Source of the DNA: an uncultured Aeromonadales bacterium
GTDB taxonomy: Bacteria; Pseudomonadota; Gammaproteobacteria; Enterobacterales; Succinivibrionaceae
Assembly (NCBI GenBank): GCA_902796095.1
Contig: CADBNP010000286.1
Location: 1-10,442, forward strand
Reading direction: 5' to 3'
Length of the DNA: 10,442 nucleotides
Shown: positions 1 to 8,071 of the stretch, in pieces
Position numbering within the stretch: position 1 is the stretch's first letter
How the letters are laid out: each line of letters opens with the position of its first letter
The notes under the pieces: generated by a model
Told to the model about the DNA's origin: nothing
The model's input: only the letters and a program-made list of their open reading frames with translations
The model's database searches: none
Position numbers and translations under genes: made by a program

Positions 1-145
1 GAACGGGGCAGATTTTGTTGTAAAATTCAGCAGGTAGGCATTTCTGTGCGGCGGAGCTTTTTTTGAAGTGATCCCAGGGGCAGGCAGGTGCATTTTTGTT
101 TTCGACAATATGAGATTTGATTCAATTCAGTTATAGGATTTTAAG
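1..145. other. Leader upstream of purD, no assignable gene
   Basis: No gene can be assigned here. All three forward frames carry only short stretches open from the left edge; the longest stops at 64-66, and none reads like the usual purD neighbour PurH. One reverse frame is open from 93 to the left edge for 31 codons, but its ATG has no ribosome binding site and the peptide resembles nothing I know. A T-rich stretch at 93-102 followed by an AT-rich segment to 145 is the likely region of a purD promoter, but no good -35/-10 pair stands out. I see no PurR-like box (ACGCAAACGTTTGCGT type). Confidence 0.4.
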
Positions 146-1432
146 ATGAAGGTATTAGTTATCGGCAGCGGCGGACGTGAGCACGCCCTGGCATGGAAGG
201 CGGCTCAGTCAAAGCTGGTTAAGGAAGTCATTGTGGCTCCGGGTAATCCAGGTACAGCTCTTGAGTCCAAAACCCACAACGTTGATATCAAGGTCAGCGA
301 TATAAAGGGACTGGCCGACTTTGCGGAGCGGGAGCATGTTTCACTTACCATCGTCGGACCTGAGGCTCCTCTTGTTGATGGAGTTGTTGATGAGTTTACA
401 TCAAGGGGTCTGAAAATTTTCGGACCGACCAGATATGCGGCTCAGCTTGAAGGTTCCAAGTCGTTTACCAAGGATTTCCTTGCCCGCCATAATATACCTA
501 CCGCCAAATACAAAACATTCACCGAGGTTGATCCGGCTGTTGAATACATAAAGGAACTTGGAGCTCCGATTGTTGTAAAGGCTGACGGTCTGGCCGCCGG
601 CAAGGGTGTGATTGTCGCTCTGGAGGAGCAGGAAGCAATTGACGCTGTCAGGGACATGCTTTCCGGTAACGCCTTTGGCGCTGCAGGCAGCAGAGTAGTT
701 ATTGAAGAATTTTTATCCGGTGAGGAAGCGTCGTTTATTGTAATGGTTGACGGTGAACATGTCCTGCCGATGGCTACAAGTCAGGATCACAAGCGTGTCG
801 GTGACGGGGATACCGGTCTTAACACCGGCGGCATGGGTGCATACTCTCCGGCTCCTGTTGTTACCCCTGAGGTTCACCGGCGGATTATGGATCAGATCAT
901 TTATCCTACTGTAAAGGGCATGTCTGATGAAGGGCATCCGTATACGGGTTTTCTGTACGCCGGTCTGATGATTGATGATGCAGGAAATCCTAGGGTCATT
1001 GAATTTAACTGCCGTTTTGGAGATCCTGAAACTCAGCCTGTCATGATGAGAATGAAATCTGATCTGGCTGAACTGTGTCTTGCTGCAGTTGAAGGAAAGC
1101 TGGATACGGTGGAGTGTGTATATGATCCGCGTCCCGCAGTCGGTGTCGTTCTGGCTGCAGAGGGTTATCCTCAGTCTCCGAGAAAGGGTGACGAAATTAC
1201 AAAGCTTCCTGCAAAGAATTCGAAGGATGCCATGATATTTCATGCGGGAACCGCAATTTCAGACGGCAAGCTTGTTACTAACGGCGGAAGAGTGCTGTGC
1301 GCCACAGCCCTGGGCAGCAGTGTGAAGGATGCACAGCGCAAGGCTTACTATCTGGCGTCCCAGGTGTCATGGAACGGAATGTTCTTCCGTCATGATATCG
1401 GCTATCGTGCAATAGCCAGAGAGGAACAGTAG
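146..1432 (+). CDS. purD: Phosphoribosylamine--glycine ligase (GAR synthetase)
   Basis: This cytoplasmic ATP-grasp enzyme joins 5-phosphoribosylamine to glycine with ATP, giving glycinamide ribonucleotide in the second step of de novo purine synthesis. The protein is 428 residues, against 429 in E. coli. The N-domain shows GSGGREHALAW (7-17) and VGPEAPLVDGV (70-80). The ATP-grasp core shows KADGLAAGKGV (145-155), TSQDHKR (211-217), NTGGMGAYSPAP (226-237) and the metal/ATP-binding EFNCRFGDPETQ (286-297). A C-terminal domain follows. The ATG has TAGGA seven bases upstream and matches the conserved N-terminus exactly. The next gene starts 1 nt after its stop, so the two are almost certainly co-transcribed. 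purH is often found directly upstream of purD in gammaproteobacteria but is not visible in the 145 bp available. Confidence 0.98.
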   Translation: MKVLVIGSGGREHALAWKAAQSKLVKEVIVAPGNPGTALESKTHNVDIKVSDIKGLADFAEREHVSLTIVGPEAPLVDGVVDEFTSRGLKIFGPTRYAAQLEGSKSFTKDFLARHNIPTAKYKTFTEVDPAVEYIKELGAPIVVKADGLAAGKGVIVALEEQEAIDAVRDMLSGNAFGAAGSRVVIEEFLSGEEASFIVMVDGEHVLPMATSQDHKRVGDGDTGLNTGGMGAYSPAPVVTPEVHRRIMDQIIYPTVKGMSDEGHPYTGFLYAGLMIDDAGNPRVIEFNCRFGDPETQPVMMRMKSDLAELCLAAVEGKLDTVECVYDPRPAVGVVLAAEGYPQSPRKGDEITKLPAKNSKDAMIFHAGTAISDGKLVTNGGRVLCATALGSSVKDAQRKAYYLASQVSWNGMFFRHDIGYRAIAREEQ

Positions 1433-1433
1433 G

Positions 1434-2237
1434 ATGATCAGGCTGGCGGCCTTCGATCTGGACGGAACTCTTTTCAACAGCAGTTCCAGAATATCCGATG
1501 TTAATCTTGCCGCTCTTGATGAAGCAAGAAAACGGGGGATCAGGATTGTTATCGCATCAGGCCGTCCCTATACTGTTGTCAGACATGTCCTTGAACAGCT
1601 CAGACTTGATCTGACTGACAGCTACTGTATTACCTTGAACGGTGCACAGATTATAAGGTGCCGTGATGACAAGGAACTTTCCGGCTCTTTCATTTCCGGC
1701 AGGGATGTAAGAGATATTGCCGGTTTTGTTCTTCCCCGCGGTGCCTTTATGCATACCTATTCCGTACGGCGCGGACTGCTGCTCAGCAGAATGAATCCAT
1801 ATTCGGAAATTGAACTGTTTGGCGGTCTGGTAAAACATGCCGAAGATAATTTTCTGAAGCTCGATGATAATGAAAAATTCTACAAGGCTCTGGTGGCGGC
1901 ACAGAGGGAACTGGTAGATCAGATTGCTGCGGCTGTTCCTGATGAGCTTCGATCAAGATTCAAGGTGATCAGATCTCTTGGAACACTGCTTGAGTTTCTG
2001 GAGCCGGGAACAGGCAAGGGGCCGGCTCTTGCACGACTTGCGGAGGAACTTGGAATTTCCGCCGGAGAAATCATCGCTTTTGGTGATGAGCAGAATGATC
2101 TTGATATGATAGAGTATGCCGGTACAGGTGTGGCCATGGCAAACGGCGGAGAGGAAATAAAAAGAAATGCTGATTTTGTGACTCTGTCCAATGATGAGGA
2201 CGGAGTGGCATATGCACTCAGACGTTTCTGCTTCTGA
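1434..2237 (+). CDS. Cof-type HAD-IIB family sugar-phosphatase-like hydrolase
   Basis: A 267-residue soluble haloacid dehalogenase-superfamily phosphatase of the Cof/YidA type. All four HAD motifs are visible. Motif I is DLDGTLF with the nucleophile D8 and acid D10. Motif II is the serine of ASGRP (S42). Motif III is a lysine in the PGTGKG segment (K195). Motif IV is GDEQNDLDM with D218 and D222 for magnesium. The region from about 85 to 190 is the C2-type cap that determines substrate. The GDxxNDxxM motif and the GVAMANG segment (232-238) are typical of the family. Members dephosphorylate sugar phosphates, FMN, PLP and similar small molecules, and the actual substrate cannot be read from the sequence. 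The start is fixed by an AGGA eight bases upstream, inside the end of purD, and by the motif I aspartate at residue 8. It probably forms one operon with purD. Confidence 0.93.
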   Translation: MIRLAAFDLDGTLFNSSSRISDVNLAALDEARKRGIRIVIASGRPYTVVRHVLEQLRLDLTDSYCITLNGAQIIRCRDDKELSGSFISGRDVRDIAGFVLPRGAFMHTYSVRRGLLLSRMNPYSEIELFGGLVKHAEDNFLKLDDNEKFYKALVAAQRELVDQIAAAVPDELRSRFKVIRSLGTLLEFLEPGTGKGPALARLAEELGISAGEIIAFGDEQNDLDMIEYAGTGVAMANGGEEIKRNADFVTLSNDEDGVAYALRRFCF

Positions 2238-2281
2238 CCGGTATGGTATAGCTGCAGATTGTTTATTTTTTAGGTTGTTTT

Positions 2282-4174
2282 ATGAGTAAAGAGAAAAAAC
2301 GGACCATGGGCGAGTACCTTGTAGCCTTTATGCGTCTGATCACTCCCTTCTGGAGATCAAAGGAAAGCAGATCCTGCAGATTTCTGCTTCTGATGGTTTT
2401 CATTTTCAGCGGACTCAGTGTTTTTATCGCAAAGCAGGTCAACACCTGGTACAACGACTTTTACAATTCCCTTCAGGAGTATGACATCGATGCCTTCTGG
2501 TCGGAAATGGTTATTTTCTGTGTTATAGCAACTTTCCATGTTTATGTTGCAGTAACCAATGCCTACGTGAAGCAGAAGATAATGATCGAATGGCGTCACT
2601 GGCTCAGTACTCACTTCATGCGCAAGTGGCTGAGTAACGGCGTGTTCTACAAAATGCAGTTTTCAGAAGCCCAGACTGATAACCCGGATCAGCGTATAGC
2701 TGCAGATCTGGATGAGTTTGTAAGTCTTACTTTTTCTCTCACAATCGAGATCCTTACATCCCTGGCCATGCTTGTGACCTTCTTTTCTGTTCTGTGGGAA
2801 CTTTCGGCCGCAGTTGATATGCATATCGGTGATACGGTGATCCATCTTCCTGACGGTTACCTGTGCTATCTTGCCGTGATCTATGCCGCCATAGGCACTG
2901 TACTGACGTTTATCATAGGCCGTCCGCTTATCAGACTGAATTTCAGACAGCAGAGGGTTGAAGCCGACTACCGTTTCTCCCTGGTGCGAATTCGTGAAAA
3001 TGCTGAATCCATAGCCATGTACCGCGGTACAAAGGAGGAGGGAGTCTATCTTGAGGAGCGTTTCGGACAGGTGGTAAAGAATGTTTACAACATCATGCTC
3101 AAGTCTGTTCATGTCGGCTTCTTTTCACTGTCGTACAACCAGGCATCAGTGGTGTTTCCGTTCATTATTTCATCACCGCTGTATTTTGCAAAAACAATAA
3201 CTCTCGGTTCGCTTATTCAGATTTCATCGGCTTTTGGACGGGTTCAGGATTCTCTGTCAACTCTGATCAACAATTTTGCATCGCTGGCAAGGTGGAAATC
3301 TGTTATTGATCGTCTCGTTCAGTACAACGAGAACATGGAGGAGGCCGCCGGGATTACCACCATACCGGTTGATGAGGCTGGTACAGTTTTGGCCGCCGAG
3401 GGACTTTCCATTACATCACCTGACGGCCGTCAGCTGATGCTGGATGGAAACTTCAAACTCAGACCGGGAGACGCAATGCTTATAAGAGGTCCTTCCGGCT
3501 GCGGCAAGACTACACTGTTCAGAACTCTGGCCGGACTCTGGCCTTATGCCACCGGCCGGATCAACTATCCCCTCGGTGAGGTTCTGTTTCTGAGTCAGAG
3601 ACCTTATATTCCTCTTGGAACACTCCGCAGAGCCATATGTTATCCACATGCGCCTCTTCCGGATCATGTGATTCTGCCGGTTATTGAGCAGACTCATCTC
3701 GGGCATCTGGTTCAGAAACTGGATATTGAAGGAAACTGGGGACAGATTTTAAGTCTCGGTGAACAGCAGCGTGTTGCCTTTGCCCGTGCAATACTTCTTC
3801 ATCCTCAGGTTGTTTTCATGGATGAAGCCTCATCCGCGGTTGATGAGGACCTGGAAAACAGTCTTTATACCGAACTTCGCAATCATCTGACATCCTCTAT
3901 TATTGTCAGTGTCGGTCATCGCAGCACACTGAAGAGATTCCACAACTGCTGTCTCGAATGGGCGGAGGATCTGAACTGGAATATGGTGGACAGTGCCGAG
4001 TATGCCGAGGATGGGTGTTTTACTGATAAAAAGGCTGTCCCTGATGAGCATATGGATGATGAATCATTTGAACGCTACCGTGCAGGAAGCGTATATACCA
4101 AGGAACATACGGAATCCGGCAGAACCAGTATTTTAAGAAGACTCCTTGAGTTTCTTGGAAGGGACGGCAGGTAG
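2282..4174 (+). CDS. YddA/SbmA-BacA-related ABC transporter, fused permease and ATPase
   Basis: A 630-residue half-transporter with its membrane domain fused to its ATPase, of the COG4178 (YddA) type, related to the SbmA/BacA peptide-uptake and peroxisomal ABCD families. Hydrophobic segments lie near 33-51, 74-92, 152-172, 192-213 and 287-303. The long cytoplasmic helix region includes the family-typical WRHWL (104-108) and NPDQRIAADL (134-143). The nucleotide-binding domain shows Walker A GPSGCGKTT (403-411), Q-loop Q439, signature LSLGEQQR (490-497), Walker B VVFMDEASS (510-518, catalytic E515) and H-loop H546. It should work as a homodimer in the inner membrane. Substrate and direction are unknown; relatives move peptides, acyl-CoA or cobalamin-like compounds. 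About 75 residues after the H-loop region form a charged tail not needed for the ATPase fold; E. coli YddA is about 561 residues. AGG lies seven bases before the ATG. Confidence 0.9.
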   Translation: MSKEKKRTMGEYLVAFMRLITPFWRSKESRSCRFLLLMVFIFSGLSVFIAKQVNTWYNDFYNSLQEYDIDAFWSEMVIFCVIATFHVYVAVTNAYVKQKIMIEWRHWLSTHFMRKWLSNGVFYKMQFSEAQTDNPDQRIAADLDEFVSLTFSLTIEILTSLAMLVTFFSVLWELSAAVDMHIGDTVIHLPDGYLCYLAVIYAAIGTVLTFIIGRPLIRLNFRQQRVEADYRFSLVRIRENAESIAMYRGTKEEGVYLEERFGQVVKNVYNIMLKSVHVGFFSLSYNQASVVFPFIISSPLYFAKTITLGSLIQISSAFGRVQDSLSTLINNFASLARWKSVIDRLVQYNENMEEAAGITTIPVDEAGTVLAAEGLSITSPDGRQLMLDGNFKLRPGDAMLIRGPSGCGKTTLFRTLAGLWPYATGRINYPLGEVLFLSQRPYIPLGTLRRAICYPHAPLPDHVILPVIEQTHLGHLVQKLDIEGNWGQILSLGEQQRVAFARAILLHPQVVFMDEASSAVDEDLENSLYTELRNHLTSSIIVSVGHRSTLKRFHNCCLEWAEDLNWNMVDSAEYAEDGCFTDKKAVPDEHMDDESFERYRAGSVYTKEHTESGRTSILRRLLEFLGRDGR

Positions 4175-4176
4175 TT

Positions 4177-5388
4177 ATGGATATCAGCAGTGCTCTTGAG
4201 GAGCTGCACCTGAACAATTATGACGAGGCTGCAGCTCTGTTTAAGGATGCCGCCGCCGGCGGTAATTCCGATGCATGTGATTTTATTGTGCAGATATACC
4301 GTCTGGGTCTTTCATCTCATGTAACGCGGAAGGAGGCTCTCGAATATGCCATCAAGGGCTACGAGTACCGTTCCAGGGACGGCTGCTACAATCTTGGCAC
4401 CATGTACAGAACCGGATTTTTAGGCAGTCCGGATTATGCCAAAGCCTACGATTTTTTCACTGAGGGCAGTTCGGAGCTTCACGATCCGAGGTGTTCCTTT
4501 GAACTTGGGGAAATGCTGAGGCTGGGTGAAACCGGAAAAGGATCCCGTGTTGATGAGGCGGTAAAGTACTACCATGCAGCTGCAGCCAGAGGATATTACC
4601 CGGCTCAGTTTCAGCTGGCGTGTATTTTCGAGCGGGTTGTCAAGGATTTTGACGCCACTCTTGAATTCTACCGCAGCTCTGCGGAGAAGGGGTATGTGGA
4701 TGCCATGCTGCGTCTCGGATACATCTATGAAAAGGGCGTCAGGGTAGATCCCGATCTGTCCTCGGCTGTGGACTGGTACAGGAAGGCTTCGGATGCCGGA
4801 TCTACGGAAGGATTTCTCAAGATTGCAAGAATGGTGCTCTGCTCGGCTGACAGGAGTGGCATACTTCATATTGCTCCCGGTGATCTGGAAAAACAGCTTG
4901 CCGATCTGGCGGAGAAGGGATCTGATCCGGCTGAGCCTCTTTATCTTCTAGGCTGTCTCTCGGAGATGCAGGGAAAGTACGGATCTGCAGGATCTTTTTT
5001 CTACCAGTCCGCTCTCAAGGGCTGTCTGCCTGCATTATGCCGCTATGCCGCTCTGCAGATTGAGCACGGGGAACATTTGAATATGGGCGGAGATTCAGAG
5101 AATCGTGTCAGTGCAGGATCTGCTCTGAAGCATTGCGACAGGATTGAATCTTATGCTCTGCTTCATGTGGTTCGGATCACCGCATCTTCCATGACTGAAT
5201 CCGCAAAAAAATACGAATATCTTATGAGTTCGGAAAGAATTGTCGATACCGCTGACAGACTGCTCAGTGATATCCATCCGACTCTGTCCGATGAGGAGAT
5301 TGCCGAGGCCGGACGGATTGCAGACGAGAAAATCGGTCAGATGTTCGGTATTCATGATGCGTCTTCGGCCAGTGCGACCAGATCGTAA
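4177..5388 (+). CDS. Sel1-repeat (TPR-like) protein
   Basis: A 403-residue protein made largely of Sel1-like helical repeats, which act as scaffolds for protein-protein contacts. Repeat-like units are seen near 14-44, 52-82, 86-118, 124-152, 157-188, 194-222 and 266-299. They carry the usual pattern of an AxxxYxxAAxxGxxxAxxxLGxxYxxG type; the clearest is EFYRSSAEKGYVDAMLRLGYIYEKG (163-187, shown here as its key end residues). There is no signal peptide or membrane segment, so it is probably cytoplasmic. Residues 300-403 do not fit the repeat and I do not recognise them. The start is 2 nt after the ABC transporter stop, with a purine-rich GGAAGGGA about 12 bases upstream, so translation is probably coupled to that gene. 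A partner or adaptor role for the transporter is an inference from this coupling. The 3' end overlaps the 3' end of mutS. Confidence 0.85.
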   Translation: MDISSALEELHLNNYDEAAALFKDAAAGGNSDACDFIVQIYRLGLSSHVTRKEALEYAIKGYEYRSRDGCYNLGTMYRTGFLGSPDYAKAYDFFTEGSSELHDPRCSFELGEMLRLGETGKGSRVDEAVKYYHAAAARGYYPAQFQLACIFERVVKDFDATLEFYRSSAEKGYVDAMLRLGYIYEKGVRVDPDLSSAVDWYRKASDAGSTEGFLKIARMVLCSADRSGILHIAPGDLEKQLADLAEKGSDPAEPLYLLGCLSEMQGKYGSAGSFFYQSALKGCLPALCRYAALQIEHGEHLNMGGDSENRVSAGSALKHCDRIESYALLHVVRITASSMTESAKKYEYLMSSERIVDTADRLLSDIHPTLSDEEIAEAGRIADEKIGQMFGIHDASSASATRS

Positions 5389-8054
5389 ACAAGTTTAAGA
5401 GCCGCCTTTGGTGTAAGATCATCGGGATCTACTGATCTGATTTTATTAAGAAGCATTTCGCGGTAGTCCTCTTTGTCAAACAGAGAAAGTTCAAACTGTT
5501 CATTCTGATCTGATGTTTTTCCTGCCTCTGCCGGACGGTTCCTTTCAAGTTCCTTCAGCTTTTCTCTTGCTCGCTTCAGCAGATCCTCCGGAAGTCCCGC
5601 CAGGGCGGCCACCTGAATACCGTAGGATTTGCTTGCGGCTCCGCTTTTCACCTCATGCAGAAAAACAATGCTGTCGTGGTGCTCAATGGCTCCGAAATGA
5701 ACATTGGTCACGTCGGATCTTTCCTCGGGAAGCTGCGTCAGTTCAAAGTAGTGGGTTGAGAACAGAGTCATGGCATGAAGATCCGCAAGATATTCGGCTG
5801 TTGCCCAGGCGATTGCCATTCCGTCAAAGGTGCTGGTGCCGCGTCCTATTTCATCCATCAGCACCAGACTGCGGTTTGTGGCATAGTGGGCTATGTTTGC
5901 GGTTTCAGTCATTTCGACCATGAAGGTGGATCGTCCGGATGCAAGATCGTCCGAGGCTCCTATGCGGGTGAATATCTGATCAATGTCGCCGATGACGGCG
6001 GATGTTGCCGGAACAAAGCTTCCCATGAAGGTCATGATTACGATGATTGCCGTCTGGCGCATGTAGGTGGATTTTCCGCCCATGTTCGGACCGGTAACTA
6101 TCTGCATGGAGCAGTCTCTTTCGAGTACCGTGTCATTTGGAATGAATGCTCCCTGCAGAACCTTTTCCACCACCGGATGACGCCCTCCTCTGATTTCAAT
6201 CCTATGTTCAGTCTTAAGTTCCGGTCTGCAGTATCCGCCTTCTGCGGCAACAGACGCAAGCGAGTTGAGTGTATCCAGTCTGGACAGCCAGAAAGCAGTA
6301 TCCTGAAGCTGCTCAAGAAACGGGAGCATGTAGTCAATGAGTTCTTCATACAGATTTTTTTCAAGCTCCAGTGATCTGGCTCTGGCGTTGAGGACCTTTT
6401 CCTCGAATTCCTTAAGCTGGGGTGTTATATAGCGCTCGTTGTTCTTCAGAGTCTGTCTTCTTATGTAGTCGGCGGGAACTCTGGATGCCTGACCTCTGCT
6501 TACATCTATATAAAAACCGCAGACACTGTTGAATCCGACCTTGAGTGTGGTGATACCGGTTCTTTCCCGTTCGGACTGCTCCAGCTGCTGAAGAAACACC
6601 TCGCTTCCCTGGGACAGCGCCCTTAACTCGTCAAGTTCACTGCTGTAGCCGTCCTTAATGACGTTGCCGTCTCTTATCAGCAGAGACGGCTGATCCAGAA
6701 TTGCTGATTCCAGTTTGAGCCTCAGCTCGTCAAACTGTTTAATATGAAGAGTGAAGGTACTGTCCCAGTGCCGGCAGGCTGCCTTTGAAATCTCCGCAAT
6801 TCGCGGTATTGCTTCAAGACTTGATCGCAGACGGCACATATCCCGTGGCCGTATGGTTCTCAGTGCCAGTCTGGCAAGAGTTCTTTCCATATCGGAAACC
6901 GGTGCCAGAGCTTCGGAAAGATCTGCTGTAACTGCGGCGTTTATCAGATCCTCTATGCAGTCCTGACGAAAAGCTATTTCATCGCAGCTGCGTATTGGCA
7001 GCTGGATCCAGCGCCGGAGCATTCTTGCACCCATGGGGGTGGCGCAGCGATCGAGCACAGATGCCAGAGTGTTGTCTGTTCCTCCGCCCAGGTTTACCAC
7101 GAGCTCAAGGTTGCGCCGTGTTGCCGGATCCAGCTTTATATAATCGCTGTCCTTTATGAGTCTGACAGCTCTGATATGAAGAAGTGCCGTGCGCTGGGTG
7201 TTTTTTACGTAATTGAGAAGACATCCGGCGGCGCACAGAGCAACAGGAGCCTGTTCCACGCCGAATCCGTCAAGCGACACTGTTTTGAACTGGGAGCAGA
7301 GAGTCTTGTGGCAGGAACTGAGCTCAAATTCCCATTCGGGACGGTGTCTGAGACCTGTTTTGAGATCTGCAAAGATTTCACGGCTGATGCATTCATTGTA
7401 GAGCAGCTCTGCCGGTGATATGCGCTGAAGTTCAGCTGTCAGATAGTCTGATCCCTTTCCCTCCTGCAGCGAGAATTCTCCGGAAGACATGTTGATCACG
7501 GCGATGCCGTAAACGGAGTCCTTTGGATCATAATTGACGCAGGCGATAAGATTATCTCTGCGATCATTAAGCAGTGCTTCATCAGTAACGGTACCAGGAG
7601 TAACTATTCTTGTTACTCTGCGCTCCATTGGTCCCTTTGTTTTTCCCGGTTCTCCAATCTGTTCGCAGATTGCTACAGATTCGCCGACGGCAACAAGCTC
7701 AGCCAGGTAGCTTTCCACAGAATGGTAAGGAACTCCCGCCATGGGTATTTCACTGCCGGTGCCCTTCTTTCCACGTCTTGTCAGTGTTATGTCCAGAAGA
7801 CCGGATGCCTTTTTTGCGTCATCAAAAAACATCTCATAGAAGTCGCCCATCCGGTAGAAGAGCAGCATATCCGGGTAGTCGTTTTTTATCTTATAATACT
7901 GCCTGAGCATGGGAGTCGTATCCTGCTCCTGACTTTTTGCTGTTGTCTCTGTGTTTAACGGGGTGGTCAGAGCATTTGCTCCGCTGCTTTCAGAACTGAC
8001 CGGAGTGGCGGTTTCCTGAAGAGAGTCTGCCTCTGGTAAATTGTCTTTAGTCAT
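5352..8054 (-). CDS. mutS: DNA mismatch repair protein MutS
   Basis: MutS recognises mismatches and small loops and recruits MutL using ATP. The 900-residue protein has all expected domains. Mismatch recognition is by FYE (F72, E74, equivalent to E. coli F36 and E38). Connector, core/lever and clamp regions span roughly 165-640. In the ATPase, Walker A is GPNMGGKST (655-663), the signature segment is SGRSTFMVEM (706-715), Walker B is LVLMDEIGRG (730-739) and the H-loop is STHYFEL (766-772). QFELSLF (853-859) fits a beta-clamp-binding motif. The last 30 residues (DPDDLTPKAAL...) match the tetramerisation tail. E. coli MutS is 853 residues. The excess is mostly a Ser/Thr/Glu-rich N-terminal leader of about 35 residues before the conserved TPM. 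The ATG at 8054 has only a weak ribosome site. No mutL or mutH is present in the window. Confidence 0.98.
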   Translation of the reverse strand: MTKDNLPEADSLQETATPVSSESSGANALTTPLNTETTAKSQEQDTTPMLRQYYKIKNDYPDMLLFYRMGDFYEMFFDDAKKASGLLDITLTRRGKKGTGSEIPMAGVPYHSVESYLAELVAVGESVAICEQIGEPGKTKGPMERRVTRIVTPGTVTDEALLNDRRDNLIACVNYDPKDSVYGIAVINMSSGEFSLQEGKGSDYLTAELQRISPAELLYNECISREIFADLKTGLRHRPEWEFELSSCHKTLCSQFKTVSLDGFGVEQAPVALCAAGCLLNYVKNTQRTALLHIRAVRLIKDSDYIKLDPATRRNLELVVNLGGGTDNTLASVLDRCATPMGARMLRRWIQLPIRSCDEIAFRQDCIEDLINAAVTADLSEALAPVSDMERTLARLALRTIRPRDMCRLRSSLEAIPRIAEISKAACRHWDSTFTLHIKQFDELRLKLESAILDQPSLLIRDGNVIKDGYSSELDELRALSQGSEVFLQQLEQSERERTGITTLKVGFNSVCGFYIDVSRGQASRVPADYIRRQTLKNNERYITPQLKEFEEKVLNARARSLELEKNLYEELIDYMLPFLEQLQDTAFWLSRLDTLNSLASVAAEGGYCRPELKTEHRIEIRGGRHPVVEKVLQGAFIPNDTVLERDCSMQIVTGPNMGGKSTYMRQTAIIVIMTFMGSFVPATSAVIGDIDQIFTRIGASDDLASGRSTFMVEMTETANIAHYATNRSLVLMDEIGRGTSTFDGMAIAWATAEYLADLHAMTLFSTHYFELTQLPEERSDVTNVHFGAIEHHDSIVFLHEVKSGAASKSYGIQVAALAGLPEDLLKRAREKLKELERNRPAEAGKTSDQNEQFELSLFDKEDYREMLLNKIRSVDPDDLTPKAALKLVYDLVALAEDAS

Positions 8055-8071
8055 TATTTCGAGTAACTGAT
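8055..8071. promoter_or_regulatory. 17-bp gap between divergent mutS and pncC starts
   Basis: This is the whole spacer between the two divergent start codons. For pncC, a GAG at 8061-8063 sits eight bases before the ATG and is the only Shine-Dalgarno-like match. For mutS, the complementary strand has only a poor purine stretch. There is no room here for a promoter in either direction, so both promoters must extend into the opposite gene. Confidence 0.7.

Noticed and set aside
1..93. Divergent gene starting at the minus-strand ATG at 93
   Set aside because: The frame is open for only 31 codons to the edge, lacks a ribosome site and encodes nothing recognisable.
713..1243. 176-codon open frame on the minus strand inside purD
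   Set aside because: It lies wholly antisense to the well-conserved purD gene, has no family features and no ribosome site that I can see.
5386..5410. Terminator between the Sel1 gene and mutS
   Set aside because: Only a four-base AAAC/GTTT pairing is present after the Sel1 stop, with no T-tract; too weak to call.
5775..6374. 199-codon plus-strand open frame opposite mutS
   Set aside because: It is antisense to the conserved MutS ATPase region; the translation is rich in Cys, His and Gly with no recognisable motif, as expected from a shadow frame.
8034..8042. Extended -10 (TGGTAAATT) as the pncC promoter
   Set aside because: It matches four of six -10 bases plus a TG, but no reasonable -35 element lies at the right distance, so it is only a possibility.
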